Positions 19,023 to 28,060 of a DNA stretch of 64,000 bases are shown one piece after another. Within the stretch, counting starts at the first letter, position 1. Every line of letters starts with the position of its first letter. Under the pieces are notes generated by a model. The model made no database searches and had not been told where the DNA came from. It saw only the letters and a list, made by a program, of their open reading frames with translations. The position numbers and the translations under genes are program-made. The DNA is from Nissabacter sp. SGAir0207 (lineage in GTDB: Bacteria > Pseudomonadota > Gammaproteobacteria > Enterobacterales > Enterobacteriaceae): positions 1,550,001 through 1,614,000 of the forward strand of contig NZ_CP028035.1 in assembly GCF_005491205.1 (NCBI RefSeq), given 5' to 3'.

Positions 19023-19934
19023 ATGATTGAAAAATTCGAAATGCAGTGGCTGATCTGTTTTCAGGCTGTGTATGAAAAGTTGAGCTTTAAGCTCGCGGCA
19101 GAGCAGCTTCAGCTGCCATCCTCCAATGTCAGTCGGCATATCACCTTACTTGAACAACGACTTCATGTGCGGCTGCTGGAGCGTACGACGCGTAAGATAA
19201 TTCCAACCGCAGCCGGTAAGCTGCTGTATCAATCCATTACGCCGCTCACGCACGCTTTGGATCATGCGCTGGAAGAAGTATCACTGTTTGGTGATTCACT
19301 ATCAGGCCACCTGAAGCTCATTACACCAGACCTTCCATTCATGGCAGATATCCTCGCTGACTTCTGCATCCGGCATCCACAGATACAGCTCAGTTGTGAC
19401 ACACAATTGGATCCAACCGAGGGGCTACTGGATGGATTCGATCTGGTATTACGCTTTGGACGTGGGCCACTGGAGGATTCTTGCTGGGTCGCCAAAGAAA
19501 TTCTGCGCTGGCCGAGCTGTGTGGTAGCCGCACCCGAACTTCTGGAGCGTCACCCATCACCACAATCGGTTGATGAACTCACCAAAATGCCCTGCATTAC
19601 CAGCATGTCGGTACTTCAGGGAATACCCTGGAGATTTAAACAGAACCACACCGTCCAGGTGCAGTCCAGCTACAAAGTGAACAGTGGCCAGATGGCCAAG
19701 GCCGCTGCACTAAAAGGGCTTGGTTTCGCCATTTTGCCGCTTCATGCCTGTGAATCAGAAATCAATAACGGCTCCCTTGTTAAAATTGACTGTAACCGCG
19801 AACCAGAAGATCTGGTGCTATACGCGCTCTATTCCGGCAGAAAATACCTACAGGTCAAAGTGAAGGCGTTTCTGGAACACCTGCAATCGGCTATTGCCCA
19901 TTTGGGTGTACACAGTAGGGAAGGGCATGACTGA
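19023..19934 (+). CDS. LysR-family transcriptional regulator
   Basis: 303 aa. The N-terminal winged helix-turn-helix reads 'MQWLICFQAVYEKLSFKLAA' onward, with 'SSNVSRHITLLEQRLHVRLL' as recognition and wing region. The C-terminal periplasmic-binding-like effector domain spans about 90-295. The second residue pattern and 'GHLKLITPDLPF' are like the LysR group that controls nearby oxidoreductases. Transcribed divergently from the FAD monooxygenase, which it most likely regulates in response to that enzyme's substrate. It closes the coding part of the island. Confidence 0.93.
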   Translation: MIEKFEMQWLICFQAVYEKLSFKLAAEQLQLPSSNVSRHITLLEQRLHVRLLERTTRKIIPTAAGKLLYQSITPLTHALDHALEEVSLFGDSLSGHLKLITPDLPFMADILADFCIRHPQIQLSCDTQLDPTEGLLDGFDLVLRFGRGPLEDSCWVAKEILRWPSCVVAAPELLERHPSPQSVDELTKMPCITSMSVLQGIPWRFKQNHTVQVQSSYKVNSGQMAKAAALKGLGFAILPLHACESEINNGSLVKIDCNREPEDLVLYALYSGRKYLQVKVKAFLEHLQSAIAHLGVHSREGHD

Positions 19935-20074
19935 CTAAGCAATCCAGTATGTTGGGCAAAGTGAAAAGAAATGGCGGTGAAATATTTTATCGGCGAAGCT
20001 TTTTTCGTATAGCTGCCCCAAGCTGGCTTAGCCATTTTGTTAAAAACATCTCGATCTAAATCTGCCGTCAGAAC

Positions 20075-20098
20075 GTCCGCTTTGCGCTCAAAGCGGAC
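20075..20098. repeat. Second palindromic repeat, GTCCGCTTTG / CAAAGCGGAC
   Basis: GTCCGCTTTG (20075-20084) and CAAAGCGGAC (20089-20098) form a perfect 10-bp inverted repeat with a CGCT loop. It shares the TCCGCTT core with the element at 15957-15984. Confidence 0.8.
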
Positions 20099-20163
20099 AC
20101 CCATCGCTTTGGGCTACTGCGTATTTATTAAACGCCTTTCTTGTTTGCCATCAAACACAACAA

Positions 20164-20247
20164 CTCACCCGGCAATGATTTACGCTCCTAGCTCCTCTGC
20201 GCACTGTGGGTATGAGGGGAAATAGTTGGAGGATGATTTTTATCTGT
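20164..20247 (+). repeat. Partial copy (tail) of the ~350-bp repeat
   Basis: CTCACCCGGCAATGATTTAC, CTCCTCTGCGCACTGTGGG and AAATAGTTGGAGGAT match the tail of the full unit 347 bp further on (20511-20590) and the left-border copy at 14834-14938. Confidence 0.75.
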
Positions 20248-20600
20248 GAGGTGTTATGAGTGGGTGCTGCTGTTGCCTGTGGCCGCGTCAGGCCGGAGAA
20301 GGGTTGCGGTTGTTCGGATTCATTTGTCTATCTGTGCCTCGGTGCCTCAACCGAGCAGGGCCTGCTGGCGCGCGTTGGGGTGGAATGGCTAATCATTGCC
20401 CGCTCTCGCGGGTTCCCTCGCTACGTCTTCGGGCTTCCGGGCCGGCCCAGACGCGCTCCCGGCGCGGCTGGCCCTTTCGCGGGCGTCCTGCCCGCTCACC
20501 CGGCCCTGCGCCTCCACTCGGCAATGATTAACGCCCCCACCTCCTCTGCGCGCTGTAAGTATGTGAGGAAATAGTTGGGGAGTTTTTTATTGGAAGGTGG
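20248..20600 (+). repeat. Full forward copy of the ~350-bp repeat
   Basis: It begins at GAGGTGTTATGAGTGGGTGC and ends after AAATAGTTGGGGAGTTTTTT. Head (as at 14939) and tail (as at 14834 and 20164) are joined by a middle segment that occurs again, inverted and diverged, at 20695-21095. The unit follows the 20164 tail directly, giving a head-to-tail tandem. Confidence 0.75.
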
Positions 20601-20694
20601 AATGGATTGGCTGTGGAGCTGATTGTATTTTTGTCTACGGCAGACCTTAAACACTACATGCCCGGCCGCATAAAACCCAGAACCCTTTAAACAG

Positions 20695-21095
20695 AAAGAA
20701 TTTCCCCATATTCCGCCCCAACTCTTTCCTCACATAGCCGAGGATTTGCAGAAATGGTGGGGGCGTTAAATTATTGCCGACGGAGGATTCCGGGCCGGGT
20801 GAGCGCACAGGGATGTGCGCGAGAGTGGCAGTCGCGCTGGGAGCGCGTCTGCCGCGGCCCGACAGCCCGGAAGCTGACGGAGGGAACCCGCGGTAGCGGG
20901 CAATAATTAGCCGGGGCACCCAGAGCGCGCGGGTGCAGGGCCGGCGCGCCGGCAGGCCCTGCTCGGTTGAGGCGCAGGCGTACGGGTAGACAAATGAACT
21001 CGAACAACCGAAACCCTGCTCCGACCTAAGCGAGGCCACAAGCATCCGCGATGCTTAAAACCCTGCTCCGGCCCCAGCGAGGCCATGGGCAATCG
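20695..21095 (-). repeat. Inverted, diverged copy of the ~350-bp repeat
   Basis: Read on the minus strand, CAACCGAGCAGGGCCTGC, CGCGGGTTCCCTC, AGACGCGCTCCCAGCGCG and 'CGGCAATAATTTAACGCCCC', then TATGTGAGGAAAGAGTTGG, follow the same order as in the forward unit. Its head carries a local tandem duplication of GGAGCAGGGTTT (about 21005-21085). It runs to just before flgN. Confidence 0.7.
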
Positions 21096-21132
21096 CCATG
21101 CCCGAAACCCATCCCCCATTGGAGCCTCACAC

Positions 21133-21576
21133 CTAAATAGAAATCTTCCGCATACTGATCCCCTGGCTGTGCGCTTGCCCATTCGGGCCATAGAGCGTCT
21201 GGCCGTGGCCGGCGCGCAGCACGGAGAGCGACTGCTGGTTATGGGCGATGTGCTGGTTCAGCAACCGGCCATTATGGTGGTTGCGCTGGTTGAGCGCGTT
21301 GGCACCGGCGGCGATGCGCCGCCACAGGGCGTTCAGCGCTGGGGTCTGGGCGTAGGGCGCGCGCAGGCTCAGGGTGGTTTCGTGCTGCTTGCGCTGGCCG
21401 TCAAGGTAGGCCAGCGTCGCCAGCAGGGAACTCTTTTGCTCGGTCAGGCGTTGCAGCGCCACGCCATTCACCTGGGCGGCGCACAGCATCGCCTGCTCCT
21501 CTTCCATCACGGGCAACAGGGCGCGGAGGGTGTCAAGCAGGGCGGTCAGGGTCTGCGGCAGATCGTGCATGTGCAT
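21133..21576 (-). CDS. flgN: FlgN export chaperone for FlgK/FlgL
   Basis: 147 aa (E. coli 138). A helical protein with 'LTALLDTLRALLPVMEEEQ' at the N-terminus and 'LNALWRRIAAGANALNQRNH' in the middle, both FlgN-like. In the cytoplasm it escorts the hook-filament junction proteins FlgK and FlgL to FlhA. The ATG at 21576 shares one base with the flgM stop; an in-frame ATG two codons on is possible. In contrast to its neighbours upstream, it abuts the repeat region, so its downstream end is the island's right edge. Confidence 0.95.
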   Translation of the reverse strand: MHMHDLPQTLTALLDTLRALLPVMEEEQAMLCAAQVNGVALQRLTEQKSSLLATLAYLDGQRKQHETTLSLRAPYAQTPALNALWRRIAAGANALNQRNHHNGRLLNQHIAHNQQSLSVLRAGHGQTLYGPNGQAHSQGISMRKISI

Positions 21577-21875
21577 CAGCCCTTCAGGTAGTCCTGGGTG
21601 TCCTGCAACAGCGCGTCGGCAATTTTGCCGGTGTCCATCTTCAACTGGCCGTCGCGGATCGCCGCTTTCAGCTGCTCCACGCGCTGCATGTTGATGTCCT
21701 GCGCGCTGTCACGCGTCAGGCTGGACTGCGCGCCGCTCAGGCTCACCTGGGTGCCCTTCACTTCGGGGGCGGTGGTGGCGGTCTTGCCCTTGGCGGACTG
21801 CGGGCCGCCCTCGCTGGTTTCACGCGACTGCACCGGGCTGACGCCGGACAGCGGCTGAGTACGATCAATGCTCAT
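21576..21875 (-). CDS. flgM: FlgM anti-sigma-28 factor
   Basis: 99 aa (E. coli 97). It begins 'MSIDRTQPLSGVSPVQSRET'; the C-terminal half 'RVEQLKAAIRDGQLKMDTGK' and 'IADALLQDTQDYL' is the sigma-28-binding region. FlgM holds FliA inactive until the hook is finished, then is exported. The longer open frame to 22025 lacks a start with ribosome site; the ATG at 21875 follows GGGAGAG. It has its own sigma-28 promoter upstream, giving negative feedback. Confidence 0.97.
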   Translation of the reverse strand: MSIDRTQPLSGVSPVQSRETSEGGPQSAKGKTATTAPEVKGTQVSLSGAQSSLTRDSAQDINMQRVEQLKAAIRDGQLKMDTGKIADALLQDTQDYLKG

Positions 21876-21937
21876 AAAACTCTCCCATTCTGGCGGGAAT
21901 GACGTCCTCTCACCCGCAAAATAAATCCGTACCACGG

Positions 21938-21964
21938 TTATCGACCGCGGCGGAAAAAACTTTA
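21938..21964 (-). promoter_or_regulatory. Sigma-28 promoter of flgMN
   Basis: On the minus strand TAAA (21964-21961), 15 nt, then GTCGATAA (21945-21938): one mismatch from TAAA-N15-GCCGATAA. It lies about 60 bp before flgM and matches the known class 3 control of flgM. Confidence 0.88.
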
Positions 21965-21981
21965 CCCCAACGCCGGTTTTT

Positions 21982-22647
21982 TTACAGCGCCAACTGCACC
22001 GAGCCATCGGCGGCCACCACGCCATTCACCACCTGGCCGGAGAGCATCCGCACCCGCACGCGGTCGGCAATGGCGGCGTTGTTCATCGCCTTGCCAGCGC
22101 TGGAGACGTTGAAGCCGGTACCCGCGGCCACCACCTGCACCTCCTGTCCGGCGCGTACCTGCCAGGGGCGGCGCACCATGTTCAGCGTCAAGGGCTGGCC
22201 GACGTTGATGGCGCGCAGCGCCACCGCCCCCAGCGCCTGTGGCTGGCTCTGCACCATGCGCGGCGGCAACTGATCGAGGCGGCCACGCTTCTGCCGCAGA
22301 TCCCCGGCCGCCAGCACCGCGCCACGCGGGATGGGGCGCGCCGCCACCCAGTAGGGGCCGCTCACCTGCACCTCGGTCTGCACAAAGCGCCGTTGTGTGC
22401 CGCAGCGCACCGACACCGACAGCATCCCCCAGCTCCGGCCGCTGTTGGGCAGCGCCAGCTGGGGGGCAGGGCAATCAGGCCACTGCGCCGCTGGCGTGAT
22501 CATCCGGGTCGTCACCTGCATCCCGCTCTGCGCGTACTGGCGCTGGAAAAATTGCGCAATCTGGCTATCCAGCGCCGCGTGGGCGACGACGGACGGCAGG
22601 GCAAGGCACAGGCCCAGCAGGGCAGGGAACAGAGCGCGAACATGCAC
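21982..22647 (-). CDS. flgA: FlgA P-ring assembly chaperone
   Basis: 221 aa (E. coli 219). Signal peptide 'MHVRALFPALLGLCLALPSV...AHA', then a mature protein with a C-terminal SAF-like region: 'AARPIPRGAVLAAGDL' and 'MLSGQVVNGVVAADGSVQL'. It acts in the periplasm to help FlgI assemble into the P ring. Divergent from flgB across a 194-bp region, as in other enterics. Confidence 0.97.
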   Translation of the reverse strand: MHVRALFPALLGLCLALPSVVAHAALDSQIAQFFQRQYAQSGMQVTTRMITPAAQWPDCPAPQLALPNSGRSWGMLSVSVRCGTQRRFVQTEVQVSGPYWVAARPIPRGAVLAAGDLRQKRGRLDQLPPRMVQSQPQALGAVALRAINVGQPLTLNMVRRPWQVRAGQEVQVVAAGTGFNVSSAGKAMNNAAIADRVRVRMLSGQVVNGVVAADGSVQLAL

Positions 22648-22841
22648 GGCGGACTCCTCTGGTCAGGCTTCTGATGCCCCCGAAAGAGAGTCCGGGGGCC
22701 AGTGTAATTCAGATTTATCTTACGCGAGTTGCTCACTGGTGAAGCAGATAAATAGCCGCCCATTATGGGCTTATTCTGACGATAGACCGGCGGAGTGGGC
22801 GTTTATGCTGTCGGCTCCAAATTCTCATTTGCGGAGGACGC
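22648..22841. promoter_or_regulatory. flgA/flgB divergent promoter region
   Basis: 194 bp between the divergent flgA and flgB starts. In enterobacteria this region carries FlhDC-dependent class 2 promoters for both operons. I could not fix FlhDC sites or -10 elements by eye, so only the region is marked. Confidence 0.6.
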
Positions 22842-23252
22842 ATGCTCGACAAACTGGACGCAGCGTTGCGCTTTCAACAGGAGGCGCTCAATTTACGCGC
22901 CCAGCGCCAGGAGATCCTGGCCGCGAACATTGCCAACGCAGACACCCCCGGCTATCAGGCGCGGGACATCGACTTTGCCAGCCAGCTCAACAAGGTCATG
23001 GAAAAAGGGCGGGCAGGGGGCGGGTTGGCGCTTAGCGTCACCTCGGCGCACCACATCCCGGCGCAGGCCAACCCGGCGGCGAGCCTCGATCTGCTCTACC
23101 GGGTGCCTGACCAGCCGGCGCTGGATGGCAACACCGTCGATATGGACCGGGAACGCACCAACTTCGCCGACAACAGCCTGAAGTACCAAACCGACCTGAC
23201 GGTGCTCGGCGGGCAGATTAAAAGCATGATCTCCGTGCTGCAACAAGGATAA
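22842..23252 (+). CDS. flgB: FlgB flagellar proximal rod protein
   Basis: 136 aa (E. coli 138). The N-terminal rod motif '[20 protein letters not shown]' (ANxANxxTPGY type) and the C-terminal helix '[19 protein letters not shown]' are diagnostic. It is secreted by the type III apparatus and polymerises in the proximal rod with FlgC and FlgF. GGAGGA precedes the ATG. First gene of flgBCDEFGHIJ. Confidence 0.98.
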   Translation: MLDKLDAALRFQQEALNLRAQRQEILAANIANADTPGYQARDIDFASQLNKVMEKGRAGGGLALSVTSAHHIPAQANPAASLDLLYRVPDQPALDGNTVDMDRERTNFADNSLKYQTDLTVLGGQIKSMISVLQQG

Positions 23253-23257
23253 CCCGC

Positions 23258-23662
23258 ATGTCGATGCTCTCTATTTTTGATATCTCCGGCTCAGCGCTGG
23301 CGGCCCAGTCCCAGCGGATGAACGTCAGCGCCAGCAACCTCGCCAACGCCGACAGCGTCACCGGCCCGGATGGGCAGCCCTACCGCGCCAAAGAGGTGGT
23401 GTTCCAGGTGGCGGCCGCGCCGGGGCAGGAGACCGGCGGCGTGCGCGTGGCGCAGGTGGTGGACTCCTCGGCGCCGGAGAAGCTGGTCTACCAGCCCGGC
23501 AACCCGCTGGCGGACGAGCGCGGCTATGTGCGTATGCCAAACGTCGATCCGGTGAGCGAGATGGTCAACACCATCTCCGCCTCGCGCAGCTATCAGGCCA
23601 ACGTGGAGGTGCTCAACACCACCAAGTCCCTGATGATGAAAACCCTCACCCTCGGCCAATAA
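23258..23662 (+). CDS. flgC: FlgC flagellar proximal rod protein
   Basis: 134 aa, as in E. coli. '[20 protein letters not shown]' is the rod N-terminal motif with its characteristic insertion, and '[20 protein letters not shown]' the C-terminal helix. It assembles in the proximal rod, next to FlgB. It starts 5 bp after flgB, with AAGGATAACC as ribosome site. Confidence 0.98.
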   Translation: MSMLSIFDISGSALAAQSQRMNVSASNLANADSVTGPDGQPYRAKEVVFQVAAAPGQETGGVRVAQVVDSSAPEKLVYQPGNPLADERGYVRMPNVDPVSEMVNTISASRSYQANVEVLNTTKSLMMKTLTLGQ

Positions 23663-23672
23663 GGAAGTTGCG

Positions 23673-24365
23673 ATGTCCGTGTTAAATTCGATCAATGACA
23701 GCCTCGACAACAGCGTCGCCAGCACCAGCAGCAGCACGGCCACCACCGGCAGCAGCGCGGCGGATCTGCAGGGCAGCTTCCTGACGCTATTGGTGGCGCA
23801 GCTCAAGAACCAGGATCCCACCAACCCGATGGAGAACAGTGAGCTGACCAGCCAGCTGGCGCAGATCAACACCGTCAGCGGCATTGAGAAGCTCAACACC
23901 ACCCTCGGCAACATCTCCGGCCAGATCAACAGCAACCAGTCCGTGCAGTCCACCGCGATGATCGGCCACGGCGTGATGGTAGCGGGCAACACCATCCTGG
24001 CGGGCGCGGCCAGCGACGGCAGCATCAGCACCACGCCGTTTGGCCTGGAGCTGGAGCGGTCGGTTGGCAGCGTCACCGCCTCCATCACCGACAGCACCGG
24101 CAAAGTGGTGCGCACCCTCGATCTGGGCGCGCAGACCGCCGGCGTCCACAGCTACAGCTGGGACGGCACGCTGGATGACGGCACCACCGCGCCGGATGGC
24201 GCCTACAGCATCAGCTTCAACGCCACCAACAACGGCGAACAGATGGTGGTGCAGCCGCTGCGCTATGCGCTGGTCAACGGCGTCACCAATGCCAGCAGCG
24301 GCGCGTTGCTGGATCTCGGCACCGTCGGCACCGCCACCCTGAGCGACGTGCGCCAGATCCTGTAG
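23673..24365 (+). CDS. flgD: FlgD hook-capping protein
   Basis: 230 aa (E. coli 231). The N-terminal export and cap region reads 'LQGSFLTLLVAQLKNQDPTN'; the C-terminal half holds tudor-like and Fn3-like domains ('YSWDGTLDDGTTAPDGAYSI'). It caps the growing hook so FlgE subunits can insert, and is later replaced by FlgK. A Ser/Thr-rich linker (about 8-30) is typical. Confidence 0.97.
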   Translation: MSVLNSINDSLDNSVASTSSSTATTGSSAADLQGSFLTLLVAQLKNQDPTNPMENSELTSQLAQINTVSGIEKLNTTLGNISGQINSNQSVQSTAMIGHGVMVAGNTILAGAASDGSISTTPFGLELERSVGSVTASITDSTGKVVRTLDLGAQTAGVHSYSWDGTLDDGTTAPDGAYSISFNATNNGEQMVVQPLRYALVNGVTNASSGALLDLGTVGTATLSDVRQIL

Positions 24366-24428
24366 GGCGCGACTTTATTTGCCGCCGTTGGCGCGGCACA
24401 CACAGTACTCAATTTTACGGAGAGAAAT

Positions 24429-25667
24429 ATGAGCTTCTCGCAGGCAGTCAGCGGCCTTAACGCCGCATCCAGCAACCTGGACGTGATCGGTAACAACATC
24501 GCCAACTCCGCCACCTCGGGCTTTAAATCCGCGTCGGTCTCCTTCGCGGACATGTTCGCCGGCTCCAAGACCGGCATGGGCGTCAAGGTCGCCAGCGTCA
24601 CGCAGGACTTCACCGACGGCACCACCAACACCACCAACCGTGGGCTGGACGTCGCCATCAGTGGCAACGGCTTCTTCCGCCTGACCGACAGCAGCGGCGG
24701 CGTCTACTACTCGCGTAACGGCCAGTTCACGCTGGATGAGAACCGCAATCTGGTGAACATGCAGGGGCTGAGCCTGACCGGCTACCCGGCCACCGGCACC
24801 CCGCCGACCATCGCGCAGGGCGCGCAACCAGTGGCGCTGAGCATCTCCAACAACATGCTGCCAGCCCGCGCCACCAGCACCGCCACCATGGTCGCCAACC
24901 TCAACTCCGGCCATGACGTGGTGGCGAACGGCACATTCAACGCCAGCGACGCCACCAGCTACAGCTACGTCAACACCATTACCACCTATGACACGCTGGG
25001 CAACGCCCATGACATGAACGTCTACTTCGCCAAGACCGCCAACAACACCTGGGACGTCTACGCGCAGGACGGCAGCGTCAGCGGCTCGACTGCGAGCAAA
25101 ATCGGCACCCTGAACTTCTCCAGCAGCGGCGCGCTGACCAGCACCCTGGACGGCGATGGCAACGCCAATGCCAACGGGCTGACCCTGACCCTGCCGATGG
25201 GTGCGCTGAATGGCGCGGAGGCGCAGACCGTGCAGCTCAGCATGACGGGCAGCCTGCAACAGAACACCGGCAGCGACAGCATCGGCACCCTGACACAGGA
25301 TGGCTACGCGGCGGGCGACATGACCGGCTACCAGATCAATGACGATGGCACCATCTCCGGCGTCTACTCCAACTCCCAGACCCAGCTGATTGGCCAGATT
25401 GTGATGAGCAACTTCGCCAACACCGAGGGGCTGGAGTCCGCAGGCAACAACGTCTGGAAAGCGACCCAATCCTCCGGGCAGGCGATCACTGGCGTAGCCG
25501 GTGCCAGCGGCTTTGGCTCGCTGACCAGCGGCGCGTTGGAAGCCTCCAACGTGGATCTGAGCAAGGAGCTGGTCAACATGATCGTGGCGCAGCGCAACTA
25601 CCAGTCCAACGCCCAGACCATCAAAACTCAGGACCAGATCCTGAACACTCTGGTTAACCTGCGCTAA
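24429..25667 (+). CDS. flgE: FlgE flagellar hook protein
   Basis: 412 aa, slightly longer than E. coli (402). N-terminal 'SGLNAASSNLDVIGNNIANS' and C-terminal 'ELVNMIVAQRNYQSNAQTIK' are the paired helices that build the hook core; the middle carries the variable outer domains. It forms the universal joint between rod and filament. GGAGAGAAAT precedes the ATG. The 63-bp gap after flgD holds no obvious terminator. Confidence 0.98.
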   Translation: MSFSQAVSGLNAASSNLDVIGNNIANSATSGFKSASVSFADMFAGSKTGMGVKVASVTQDFTDGTTNTTNRGLDVAISGNGFFRLTDSSGGVYYSRNGQFTLDENRNLVNMQGLSLTGYPATGTPPTIAQGAQPVALSISNNMLPARATSTATMVANLNSGHDVVANGTFNASDATSYSYVNTITTYDTLGNAHDMNVYFAKTANNTWDVYAQDGSVSGSTASKIGTLNFSSSGALTSTLDGDGNANANGLTLTLPMGALNGAEAQTVQLSMTGSLQQNTGSDSIGTLTQDGYAAGDMTGYQINDDGTISGVYSNSQTQLIGQIVMSNFANTEGLESAGNNVWKATQSSGQAITGVAGASGFGSLTSGALEASNVDLSKELVNMIVAQRNYQSNAQTIKTQDQILNTLVNLR

Positions 25668-25685
25668 GGCGCTGACGGATAGACG

Positions 25686-26438
25686 ATGGATCACGCAATC
25701 TATACCGCGATGGGCGCGGCCAGCCAGACGTTCGACATGCAGGCGGTCACCGCCAACAACATGGCGAACGCCTCCACGCCGGGCTTCCGCGCGCAGCTCA
25801 ACGCCTACCGTGCCGTGCCGGTGCAGGGCGAGACGCTGGCGACCCGTACGCTGGTGGCCGCCTCCACGCCGGGGGCGGACACCAGCCAGGGGCCGCTGAC
25901 CACCACCGGCCGCCCGCTCGACGTGGCACTGCCGCAGGATGGCTTTTTGGCGGTGCGCCTGCCGGACGGCAGCGAAGCCTACACCCGCAACGGTGACATC
26001 CAGATCAACGCCGACAGCCAACTGACCGTCGGCGGTTTGCCGCTGATGGGCGACGGCGGCCCGATTGAGGTGCCGCCCTCCGCGCAGCTGACCATCGCCG
26101 CCGATGGCACCCTCACCGCGCTGAACGCCGGGGACGCCCCCAACACCACCGCCCAGCTCGGCAAGCTGAAGCTGGTGCGGGCGCAGGCTGGCGAAGTGCA
26201 GCGCGGCGATGATGGCCTCTACCGCACCGCTGCCAACGGCGACACACCGGGCGCGGCGCTGGCGGCTGACCCGCAGGTGCGCGTGATGCCGGGCGTGCTG
26301 GAGGGCAGCAACGTCAAGCCGGTGGAGACCATGGTCGATATGATCGCCAACGCCCGCCGCTTCGAGATGCAGATGAAGGTCATCTCCAGCGTCGATGAGA
26401 ACGAACAGCGCGCCAACTCGCTGCTGTCACTGAGCTGA
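25686..26438 (+). CDS. flgF: FlgF flagellar proximal rod protein
   Basis: 250 aa (E. coli 251). 'MDHAIYTAMGAASQTFDMQA' then 'TANNMANASTPGFRAQL' at the N-terminus, and 'KPVETMVDMIANARRFEMQM' near the C-terminus, define FlgF. It is part of the proximal rod. It follows flgE by 18 bp. Confidence 0.98.
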   Translation: MDHAIYTAMGAASQTFDMQAVTANNMANASTPGFRAQLNAYRAVPVQGETLATRTLVAASTPGADTSQGPLTTTGRPLDVALPQDGFLAVRLPDGSEAYTRNGDIQINADSQLTVGGLPLMGDGGPIEVPPSAQLTIAADGTLTALNAGDAPNTTAQLGKLKLVRAQAGEVQRGDDGLYRTAANGDTPGAALAADPQVRVMPGVLEGSNVKPVETMVDMIANARRFEMQMKVISSVDENEQRANSLLSLS

Positions 26439-26451
26439 TGCCAGGCACTAA

Positions 26452-27243
<792 letters not shown>

Positions 27244-27248
27244 CCGGC

Positions 27249-27273
27249 TGGCCGGGCCTGATGCGCCCGGCCA
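27249..27273 (+). other. Stem-loop between flgG and flgH
   Basis: TGGCCGGGC (27249-27257) pairs perfectly with GCCCGGCCA (27265-27273). No T-run follows, so it is probably an mRNA processing or stability element inside the operon rather than a terminator. Confidence 0.6.
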
Positions 27274-27301
27274 CCTGACATCCACTTAACAAGGGTTTAG
27301 C

Positions 27302-27997
27302 GTGGTGAAACAGAATAATCCGTCCGTCGCCCTGCTGCTGGCGCTGGGCCTGAGCGGCTGCGCCTACATCCCCCATGACAATCTGGTGACCGGGCCGACC
27401 ACCGCCGCGCCCGCGCCAGCGGTGATGGCGCAGGGGGGCAACGGCTCCATCTTCCAGACCGTGCAGCCGATGAACTACGGCTACCAGCCACTGTTTGAGG
27501 ATCGCCGCCCGCGCAACATCGGCGACACCCTGACCATCGTGTTGCAGGAGAACGTCAGCGCCAGCAAAAGCTCCTCCGCCAACGCCAGCCGCAGCGGCTC
27601 GACCACCTTCGGCTTTGACGCGGTGCCACGCTATCTGGAGGGGCTGTTTGGCAACAACCGCGCGACGGTGGACTCCAGCGGCGACAACACCTTCAGCGGC
27701 AAGGGCGGGGCGAACGCCAACAACACCTTCAACGGCACCCTGACGGTGACCGTCGATCAGGTGCTGGTGAACGGCAACCTGCACGTGGTGGGCGAGAAGC
27801 AGATCGCCATCAACCAAGGCACCGAGTTCATCCGCTTCTCCGGCGTGGTCAACCCGCGCACCATCAGCGGCCAGAACGCGGTGGTCTCCACCCAGGTGGC
27901 GGACGCGCGCATTGAGTACGTCGGCAACGGCTACATCAACGAGGCGCAGAACATGGGCTGGATGCAGCGCTTCTTCCTCAACCTGTCGCCACTCTGA
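27302..27997 (+). CDS. flgH: FlgH flagellar L-ring lipoprotein
   Basis: 231 aa (E. coli 232). The lipobox 'ALGLSGC' places the acylated Cys at residue 20. The rest is highly conserved, for example '[20 protein letters not shown]' and '[20 protein letters not shown]'. It forms the L ring in the outer membrane. The start is GTG (27302, or the next GTG codon), preceded by AAGGGTTTAGC; no ATG is suitably placed. Confidence 0.97.
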   Translation: MVKQNNPSVALLLALGLSGCAYIPHDNLVTGPTTAAPAPAVMAQGGNGSIFQTVQPMNYGYQPLFEDRRPRNIGDTLTIVLQENVSASKSSSANASRSGSTTFGFDAVPRYLEGLFGNNRATVDSSGDNTFSGKGGANANNTFNGTLTVTVDQVLVNGNLHVVGEKQIAINQGTEFIRFSGVVNPRTISGQNAVVSTQVADARIEYVGNGYINEAQNMGWMQRFFLNLSPL

Positions 27998-28021
27998 CGG
28001 CGGCGCGACACAACACATTTA

Positions 28022-28046
28022 CCGCCGGGCGGCGTTCGCCCGGCGG
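28022..28046 (+). other. Stem-loop between flgH and flgI
   Basis: CCGCCGGGC (28022-28030) pairs perfectly with GCCCGGCGG (28038-28046), with no T-run. It is the second such hairpin in consecutive gaps of this operon. Confidence 0.6.
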
Positions 28047-28060
28047 CAACGAGGTTCCAG

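Larger units (their letters stand above)
19935..21132. other. 1.2-kb repeat-filled gap between LysR gene and flgN
   Basis: No credible protein gene. It contains the palindrome at 20075-20098, a partial repeat tail (20164-20247), a full forward repeat (20248-20600) and an inverted, diverged repeat (about 20695-21095). Open frames here are by-products of the repeat's GC-rich composition and are shared between copies. Confidence 0.7.

Noticed and set aside
20256..20574. Two overlapping 90-105 aa frames in the right-hand repeat as genes
   Set aside because: Both arise from the repeat sequence, appear in broken form in the other copies, and have no consistent start or ribosome site. Kept as repeat only.
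20771..21045. Minus-strand frames in the inverted repeat as genes
   Set aside because: Same reason: the frame is not preserved between copies.
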